From Pontibacillus salicampi (GTDB taxonomy: Bacteria; Bacillota; Bacilli; Bacillales; BH030062), in the NCBI RefSeq assembly GCF_042434395.1, contig NZ_JBHLTP010000011.1:464906-528905 (forward strand): DNA of 64,000 bases. The letters are read 5' to 3'. The notes under the pieces were generated by a model, which was given only the letters and a program-made list of their open reading frames with translations, was not told the DNA's origin and made no database searches. The position numbers and the translations under genes are program-made. Of the stretch, positions 59,174 through 64,000 are shown piece after piece (within the stretch, counting starts at the first letter, position 1; every line of letters begins with the position of its first letter).

Positions 59174-60381
59174 GTTAGGTCCTCCTCCTCACCGTTATGA
59201 GCATATGATCTACGTCTTTGTTCAAGTAAATATCCAAGTCCGAATAGTAAAATACCACCTATGAAGAAGAATAATGATTTATCGAGGAAGTCCCAGGCAA
59301 GTTGAAAATAGGCTACAAGGGTACTAGCTAGAAAAGCAACTGTCCCCGTATTGATTACCTCTCCATCTCCACGATTGTAGCCGACTAATAGCCTGCCTAT
59401 AGAGAAGGTAAATAAAAGCAATAGAACAAGAGCGCTTTGTAAAGACGGCAGGAAAAATACCGGGATAAACAAAGCGATGTCTACAAGCAGGACGAGGTCA
59501 TGCTTTCTTGCTTTTTGATAAGCTATAAACATAGCTACAAGAAGTACACTAATTATAAACGGAATTCCTTCATCTAAATTGTCTAGTATCCATTCCGATT
59601 GCAAGGAAAAGACATGGATGATACCTAGTATAAAACCTCCCAATAAGGCTACCCGTTGAAAGGAGTGAACTGGAAAATCTGAAGGCATTACTTCTGCCAA
59701 AGCATATAGCAATAGCCAAAAGAATAATAACCAGTAGTAGCTTAAATCAGTCGTAAATACAAGGACCAAACTCTGGACAACAAAGCCAAGACTGTATAAT
59801 AAGGAAATCCATTCCCGTCTATGAACCAGCGTGAAATAACCAAGTCCTATGATAAACAATAAGCCAATGCCAATGTGAAAATGCTGATACGTAATACCCC
59901 CATACACTTGACCTACGATCATAATGGCAAATGCTAATATTAGCATAACTGCTTCGTGACTCAGCATAAACATAGCAATCGCTGCTAGTGACCATATAAA
60001 AAATGCAGTAGCGCTAAAAGCCATATAATGATACATTTGACCGGTCAACATAATCCCAGCACCAAAGATTAGAACACCGATGACTAGGAAAGTTGCTCCT
60101 ACACCTTTAGAACGATTGGTATGTATCCAATTCCCAGCACCATAGAACCCAAGCATAGAAATAAGGATAATTGCCATTTTCATTAGGTTGGTAATATCAG
60201 ACCAATTGGAGGCTACAAAGGTTAGAAAGCCAAGCCCGATAAATAAACCGCCAAACGCCATTAATAAAAATCGCTGATCCGTCTTAGGGTATAGGGATAC
60301 TATTCGTTGAAGCTGCGTTTCTGAGATAATGCCTTCCCGAACCCATCTATGCGCTTCTTTTTCCAGTCGATCACGCCTCAC
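59170..60381 (-). CDS. DUF2157 polytopic membrane protein
   Basis: 403 residues from GTG 60381 (MRRDRLEKEAHRWVREGIISETQLQRIVSLY) behind GGGAGAGG, overlapping the end of the DUF418 gene by 11 bases; the longer frame to 60471 lacks a start signal. A soluble helical N-terminal DUF2157 head is followed by about twelve membrane segments (FLLMAFGGLFIGLGFLTFVASNW onward). Function unknown. Cotranscribed with the GDYXXLXY gene downstream and the DUF418 gene upstream. Confidence 0.85.
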   Translation of the reverse strand: MRRDRLEKEAHRWVREGIISETQLQRIVSLYPKTDQRFLLMAFGGLFIGLGFLTFVASNWSDITNLMKMAIILISMLGFYGAGNWIHTNRSKGVGATFLVIGVLIFGAGIMLTGQMYHYMAFSATAFFIWSLAAIAMFMLSHEAVMLILAFAIMIVGQVYGGITYQHFHIGIGLLFIIGLGYFTLVHRREWISLLYSLGFVVQSLVLVFTTDLSYYWLLFFWLLLYALAEVMPSDFPVHSFQRVALLGGFILGIIHVFSLQSEWILDNLDEGIPFIISVLLVAMFIAYQKARKHDLVLLVDIALFIPVFFLPSLQSALVLLLLFTFSIGRLLVGYNRGDGEVINTGTVAFLASTLVAYFQLAWDFLDKSLFFFIGGILLFGLGYLLEQRRRSYAHNGEEEDLT

Positions 60382-61582
60382 GTTGAACCTCTCCCTTCTC
60401 TCTATTATCATTTCGTATCCTTTGTTTATTTCCATACGTAATCGATCGCCATAGCCATTCAAATGGTCCAAATCGGAAATAACGTAACCAAATAAAGCTG
60501 AGCACTACTTGGATCACATATACAATTAGTACGATAACCACACTCCATAGAGGTGGAACCTGCCCGTATAACCCCATACCAATAGGGTAAAAAAGGAAGA
60601 AGCAGATAAAGGATTGAAGCAGATAATTACTAAGAGAAAGGCGACCTACATAAGTGAATGGCTTTAAAAGCTGTTTTCCTAGCCCATTTTGATACATAAG
60701 GGTAACAGAAGTGATATAGAAAATAGCACTAGCTGAGCCTCCAATACTATCCTGCATGCTAAACTGAAACCATTCTGGGTTGCCAAACGTGTAGGGGCCG
60801 ATTTTAAACGTCAGGAATAAGAATAAGGAAACTAGCCAGATTAGACGTAATGTTTTATTGTGCGTTCCTATATCGTGGAGCAACCTTTTTTTACAGAAAT
60901 ACATTCCGAACAAAAACATTGGCAGCAAAGTAGCAATGAGCACAAACCAAGCGAACCCGTTCCCATTAGATACTAGCCAATCACGTTGAATTTGTTCCCA
61001 TACATCGAATAAAGACCCTGATGTATAATGCTCCATTGCCTGTTGAATGCTATCCTCTTGAATCTGCCCGAGTAAATCTTTGCTAAGATACATCAGCCCA
61101 CCCATAATAACTGCATATCCACTAAGTATTCCAATAGCTGTTGCAAGCATTGTTCTTGGTTTGGCATCAAAAAACAAGAATAATAGAAAACCAATCATTC
61201 CATATGTAAACAGAATATCTCCATGCCATACAAACAGGCCATGTAATAGACCAAAGCAGATAAGGACAACGAGCCTTCTAAAGATTACTTTCGTGTAGCC
61301 AGCTCCAAATCCTTTCTCTAGGAGGCGTTCCTTCATCATATACATACCAAAGCCAAACAAAAATGAAAATAAGGTGTAAAAGCTCGCTTGAAAGAACATA
61401 TCTACTATCGTCTGAACAGCGTGACTTACCTCACTATTCCAATATTTCGCTGCGCCGCCATACATAAAATAGGGAGCATTGAAGGCTGGTACATTAACCA
61501 TAAATATACCCAATATCGCTAACCCTCTTGCAGCATCGATCCATTCCAAACGATTAGAATCCTTAATCGGTGTTCCATTCAT
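60371..61582 (-). CDS. DUF418 (YeiB-family) membrane protein
   Basis: 403 residues. N-terminal RLEWIDAARGLAILGIFMVNVPAF and the membrane core (about eight to ten segments) followed by the DUF418 C-terminus FTYVGRLSLSNYLLQSFICFFLFY and GPFEWLWRSITYG. These features are those of the YeiB/DUF418 acyltransferase-like family, which is structurally related to acyltransferase 3 proteins. Function unproven, possibly acylation of surface molecules. First gene of the three-gene membrane operon. Confidence 0.9.
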   Translation of the reverse strand: MNGTPIKDSNRLEWIDAARGLAILGIFMVNVPAFNAPYFMYGGAAKYWNSEVSHAVQTIVDMFFQASFYTLFSFLFGFGMYMMKERLLEKGFGAGYTKVIFRRLVVLICFGLLHGLFVWHGDILFTYGMIGFLLFLFFDAKPRTMLATAIGILSGYAVIMGGLMYLSKDLLGQIQEDSIQQAMEHYTSGSLFDVWEQIQRDWLVSNGNGFAWFVLIATLLPMFLFGMYFCKKRLLHDIGTHNKTLRLIWLVSLFLFLTFKIGPYTFGNPEWFQFSMQDSIGGSASAIFYITSVTLMYQNGLGKQLLKPFTYVGRLSLSNYLLQSFICFFLFYPIGMGLYGQVPPLWSVVIVLIVYVIQVVLSFIWLRYFRFGPFEWLWRSITYGNKQRIRNDNREKGEVQREA

Positions 61583-61673
61583 CTGATTTCCCTCCCCTTA
61601 CATTGTAATATAGTGTAATTTTACTCTTTATTTTATTCTCGTTCAACAACTTTCAGACATAGCAAGGAGGTAT

Positions 61674-61701
61674 CACCTTTTTGTATGTAGACCATACACT
61701 A
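61674..61701 (+). promoter_or_regulatory. Candidate SigK promoter of gerP operon
   Basis: CACC (61674-61677), 15 bases, CATACACTA (61693-61701), fitting the SigK pattern mAC-N15-17-CATAnnnTA. gerP is a mother-cell SigK/GerE operon in Bacillus, so the site agrees with the genes. The start codon of gerPA follows 21 bases later. Confidence 0.6.
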
Positions 61702-61721
61702 CTAGAGAAGGAGGTATGCCT

Positions 61722-61949
61722 ATGCCCGCTCAGGTTGGTGCGGTAAAAGTCATAGCAATCTCTAACTCTAGCATCTTCAACATTGGCGATGTGTACGCCA
61801 TGGCACCAGTAAGCACTGCAAAAACCTTCGCTGGAGGTGGATCCTTTAACACCGGCGATGGCATATCCGTTGATTTATCCAATTCCACCACCTATGTGAA
61901 TGATGAAGACTATATAGATCAGTCCTTAATAAATTCGGACGATATATAA
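61722..61949 (+). CDS. gerPA: Spore germination protein GerPA
   Basis: 75 residues from ATG 61722 (MPAQVGAVKVIAISNSSIFNIGD) behind AAGGAGG; the ATG six bases earlier is inside the spacer. The pattern SNSSIFNIGDVY..AP.S..KTF.GGGSFNTGDG is shared by GerP proteins. GerP proteins sit in the spore coat/inner envelope and allow germinants to reach their receptors. First of six genes. Assignment to A rather than D/F is by position and length. Confidence 0.88.
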   Translation: MPAQVGAVKVIAISNSSIFNIGDVYAMAPVSTAKTFAGGGSFNTGDGISVDLSNSTTYVNDEDYIDQSLINSDDI

Positions 61950-61961
61950 AGGAGGTTGCTT

Positions 61962-62159
61962 ATGCATTATACAATTCATCAGAACATTTCGATCCACTTT
62001 CTAAGAGTCGGATCGATAAGTAACTCATCCGTGTTACAGATCGGAAGTGCCGGAGTTATTCAATCCAGCTCGAATCTATATAATACCGGCGACTTTGAAC
62101 AACCTGCACCTGAAGCCGAAGCACAAGAGCAGGCACCTTTCGTTCCGCTCGCCTTCTAG
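61962..62159 (+). CDS. gerPB: Spore germination protein GerPB
   Basis: 65 residues from ATG 61962 (MHYTIHQNISIHFLRVGSIS) behind AAAGGAGG. The signature FLRVGSISNSSVLQIGSAGVIQSSSNLYNTGDF is typical of GerPB, followed by a Glu/Ala/Gln-rich tail. Starts 12 bases after gerPA. Confidence 0.92.
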   Translation: MHYTIHQNISIHFLRVGSISNSSVLQIGSAGVIQSSSNLYNTGDFEQPAPEAEAQEQAPFVPLAF

Positions 62160-62226
62160 CATTCACAATTCCCCTGTAATGGTCATACATTACTATAGGT
62201 GAATGCCCAGAAAGGGGGGAAGTCCG

Positions 62227-62835
62227 ATGAGTTACTACGATGCATGGAATCAGTATATGGAGCAAATGCAACGAATCATTGAGAAGCAATCTGAACAGCT
62301 GAATAGACTAGAAAAACGGCTCGACCAAGTAGAAAAAGATTTGGAATCACAGCAGCAAAAACCAACGACAAACGTAGAAAAGATCGAGTATAAGTTTGAC
62401 CAGCTGAAGATTGAGACTCTGGAAGGCACATTAAACATCGGCTTCACCCCCGGAAATAGCGGCATGGGAGTGGAGGATTTTTCTATACCTCAAGAGCCAT
62501 TCCCACCTAAGCTAACGACTGGAGATTCCGTTAAAGAAAAAATTATGCAGGAGTTAAACCAATACGTAGCAAAGGAAGGTCCCCCTCAACTACAATCCCT
62601 TATGAGGGAATATGGTCAGCAATATGATGAAACATATCAGCAGTTCATTTTACAAGATGTCCACAAACAGCTCGGAGATCGGATCACTCATTATATGAAT
62701 CAATCCTCCGCTCCCAATGGAGTAGTTGATGAAAACCATAAAAATGACATCGTTACGAAAATTAAACAGGAAATCTCTCAATCGCTCAGACATTTCGTTG
62801 AAAATCAATCGAGAAAAGGAGATGGAGCTTCATGA
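62227..62835 (+). CDS. gerPC: Spore germination protein GerPC
   Basis: 202 residues from ATG 62227 (MSYYDAWNQYMEQMQRIIEKQSEQLNRLEKRLDQVEK) behind AAGGGGGG. N-terminal coiled coil of about 45 residues, then a globular domain with VEKIEYKFDQLKIETLEGTLNIGFTP, the family's conserved segment. The largest GerP protein, probably an assembly platform for the small ones. Its stop overlaps the gerPD start by four bases (ATGA). Confidence 0.93.
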   Translation: MSYYDAWNQYMEQMQRIIEKQSEQLNRLEKRLDQVEKDLESQQQKPTTNVEKIEYKFDQLKIETLEGTLNIGFTPGNSGMGVEDFSIPQEPFPPKLTTGDSVKEKIMQELNQYVAKEGPPQLQSLMREYGQQYDETYQQFILQDVHKQLGDRITHYMNQSSAPNGVVDENHKNDIVTKIKQEISQSLRHFVENQSRKGDGAS

Positions 62836-63050
62836 ATTTTGAAGTCCACAATTGCGGTTTGAATGTAGGAAACGTCCGTATCACAGCCGTTTCCTCCTCC
62901 TCTGTTTTTTTAATCGGAGATACAGAGCGCTTTGCGCTTAATTCTATTTTTGATACCCCTCCAGAATCCTTTATAGTGCAGCAGCCACTAGTGCCTCTTG
63001 CTAGACAGACGGATCAGCGCGAAGCGAAGGAGCAGAACCAGAATGAATAA
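62832..63050 (+). CDS. gerPD: Spore germination protein GerPD
   Basis: 72 residues: MNFEVHNCGLNVGNVRITAVSSSSVFLIGDTERFALNSIFDTPPESF. The GNVRITAVSSSSVFLIGD motif is the shared GerP beta segment, and the N-terminal form fits GerPD. Translationally coupled to gerPC (ATGA) and overlapping gerPE's start by eight bases. Confidence 0.9.
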   Translation: MNFEVHNCGLNVGNVRITAVSSSSVFLIGDTERFALNSIFDTPPESFIVQQPLVPLARQTDQREAKEQNQNE

Positions 63051-63447
63051 ACGTATATCTCGTGTGAACCAGGTCCAAGTGATTTCCGTTAACAATAGCT
63101 CCATTTTTGAAATCGGGGATGGAACAGAAGCCGATCTTAATGCCAAGGTTCTTGCCGTTCAGAAGGAGGGGGCAACCTTCGGAGACGAAGACTTTCCTTT
63201 TAGTGATTTTCCTATTTATGAGGCAGAGTTTCCCCGTTTAAAAACGCAGCCCGTCATTACCCAGGAGCACATTCCGTGCTGTCCATACATTAACGTTAAC
63301 AGCGTGGATATATTTGGTTTGGCCTCCTCCAGCCTGTTTCAGATTGGTAATTTAAACACAATTGAAGGAGATGCGCGAGTGAAGAACTTTAGAATCCTGC
63401 AGGAGGACGAGGGGGCAGAAGGGAACGATAACGAACTGCGTGCATAA
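63043..63447 (+). CDS. gerPE: Spore germination protein GerPE
   Basis: 134 residues from ATG 63043 (MNKRISRVNQVQVISVNNSSIFEIGD), within the end of gerPD; the upstream in-frame start has no ribosome binding site of its own. It contains two GerP-like motifs, VISVNNSSIFEIGDG and VDIFGLASSSLFQIGN, consistent with GerPE. Glu-rich tail (EDEGAEGNDNELRA). Confidence 0.9.
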   Translation: MNKRISRVNQVQVISVNNSSIFEIGDGTEADLNAKVLAVQKEGATFGDEDFPFSDFPIYEAEFPRLKTQPVITQEHIPCCPYINVNSVDIFGLASSSLFQIGNLNTIEGDARVKNFRILQEDEGAEGNDNELRA

Positions 63448-63486
63448 GCTAACCTTGAGACAATTCTCATAGGCAGGTGAAACGAG

Positions 63487-63702
63487 ATGCCATCTATAGT
63501 AGGTCCAATCAAAATTAACAGTGTTGGCGGCGGTGTCATTAACTTCGGAGACTCTTTCTATATATCTCCTAAAGCTTCCTCGAAATCAGTTTCCGGCTCC
63601 GGCAGTGGAAACACAGGTGACTTCATCAACACAAATAACGGCTTTAGCACGTCAAACCCAATCGATCCAGATGCATTCGATCAGCCAACTGTAGCAACGT
63701 AA
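63487..63702 (+). CDS. gerPF: Spore germination protein GerPF
   Basis: 71 residues: MPSIVGPIKINSVGGGVINFGDSFYISPKASSKSVSGSGSGNTGDFINTNNG, the standard GerPF pattern (very like GerPA family-wide). Ends in DPDAFDQP. Ribosome binding site GGCAGGTGA. Last gene of the complete gerPABCDEF operon, closed by a terminator. Confidence 0.93.
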   Translation: MPSIVGPIKINSVGGGVINFGDSFYISPKASSKSVSGSGSGNTGDFINTNNGFSTSNPIDPDAFDQPTVAT

Positions 63703-63705
63703 ACA

Positions 63706-63739
63706 TCCTCCCCGCTTCTTCGATGCGGGGAGCTTATTT
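63706..63739 (+). terminator. Terminator of gerP operon
   Basis: CTCCCCGC, 9-base loop, GCGGGGAG, then CTTATTT. Confidence 0.85.
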
Positions 63740-63878
63740 GTGATTATGTGGATGGTGTTTCGTCTTAGAAATGATTTATTTCCATTGTATATTTTTACAG
63801 CTTCTCGTGAACATTTCTGTAACCATTTAAGTGGCGGAGCGCATCTAGCAAACAAAAAGCATCCTCCCTGAACTAAAG

Positions 63879-64000
63879 TGTACCCTTTGTAAAGGACATT
63901 TAAAAAAAGGCTAGGCTGACTTAAGAAGATGATCTCTGTATTCTACAGGGGTCATCTTTTTTAAGTTCCACTGATAACGATAATTGTTGTAGTAGATCAT
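63879..64000 (-). mobile_element. IS3-family (IS150 group) insertion sequence, 3' end
   Basis: A terminal inverted-repeat-like end TGTACCCTTTGTAAAGGACA (63879-63898) begins with TG as in IS3-family elements, and a transposase C-terminus lies directly inside it. The other end and the rest of the element are outside the window. No target-site duplication can be checked. Confidence 0.75.
63911..64000 (-). CDS. IS3-family transposase OrfB, C-terminal fragment (cut by window)
   Basis: 30 codons to the TAG at 63911-63913: YYNNYRYQWNLKKMTPVEYR followed by DHLLKSA. The YNN.R.Q..LK.MTPVEYR pattern is the invariant C-terminus of IS150-type DDE integrase OrfB proteins, which catalyse transposition of the element. 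The remainder lies to the right of the window. Confidence 0.9.
   Translation of the reverse strand: MIYYNNYRYQWNLKKMTPVEYRDHLLKSA

Noticed and set aside
63652..63855. 67-residue minus-strand frame after gerPF
   Set aside because: It crosses the gerP terminator and ends antisense to gerPF. A short stretch (APPLKWLQKCSREAVK) looks protein-like, but there is no start signal or recognisable family.
1..64000. CRISPR arrays, tRNA or rRNA genes, prophage
   Set aside because: No repeated spacer-like units, no cloverleaf-like or ribosomal sequences and no phage structural genes were recognised in the window.

Overview
The window comes from a low-to-moderate-GC, endospore-forming member of the Bacillaceae. 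Gene order, AGGAGG-type ribosome binding sites, two T-box leaders, small acid-soluble spore proteins, a complete gerP operon and long runs of Bacillus subtilis-like synteny (trpS/opp, yjbA, fabF-fabH, med-yjaV-yjaU, yjzD-yjzC, yitU/yitV/yitW/yitT/yitS, yisL-asnO) all agree. I cannot name the species. Halobacillus, Pontibacillus or Virgibacillus-like genera would fit.

1-14 kb is housekeeping: an oligopeptide-binding lipoprotein cut by the window edge, a T-box-controlled trpS, yjbA, an LCP-family wall polymer ligase, the fatty-acid condensing enzymes FabF and FabH behind a FapR operator, the competence regulator Med with YjaV/YjaU-like partners, uppP, and mobB-moaE-moaD for molybdenum cofactor. 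14-25 kb holds the yit-type cluster (YitW, YitV, YitU, a YitT-family protein, a DegV-family protein) with many small proteins, including a Dps ferritin, SspL, a DUF3941 protein and a YppF protein.

25-32.5 kb is more accessory. It has an old-yellow-enzyme reductase behind a possible structured leader, a MerR regulator with a textbook 19-bp-spacer promoter driving a MATE efflux pump, and a spore-surface module. That module has two DUF3992 (Ena-type endospore appendage) pilin-like proteins, a DUF11 protein and a convergent BclA-like collagen/TNF-type protein. I read it as a spore appendage locus with shaft, adaptor and tip candidates.

32.6-46 kb contains a YhgE/Pip membrane protein, an MFS exporter behind a palindromic operator array, T-box-controlled argS, a truncated acetyltransferase, a MalR-like repressor beside a membrane-anchored GH13 amylase homologue that has lost its catalytic residues, an AsnO-like asparagine synthetase, a Fur-controlled small RNA resembling FsrA, yisL and rocD.

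46-55 kb is one minus-strand carbohydrate operon: ABC importer without its own ATPase, LacI repressor, ThuA protein, two Gfo/Idh/MocA dehydrogenases, a sugar isomerase/epimerase and a DUF624 protein. It looks built for oxidative (keto-sugar) breakdown of a glycoside. 55-61.6 kb carries an unusual SDR, a glycerophosphodiester phosphodiesterase, an apparently orphan c-di-GMP-I riboswitch with its terminator, and a DUF418/DUF2157/GDYXXLXY membrane cluster. The window closes with gerPABCDEF behind a candidate SigK promoter and the end of an IS3-family element.
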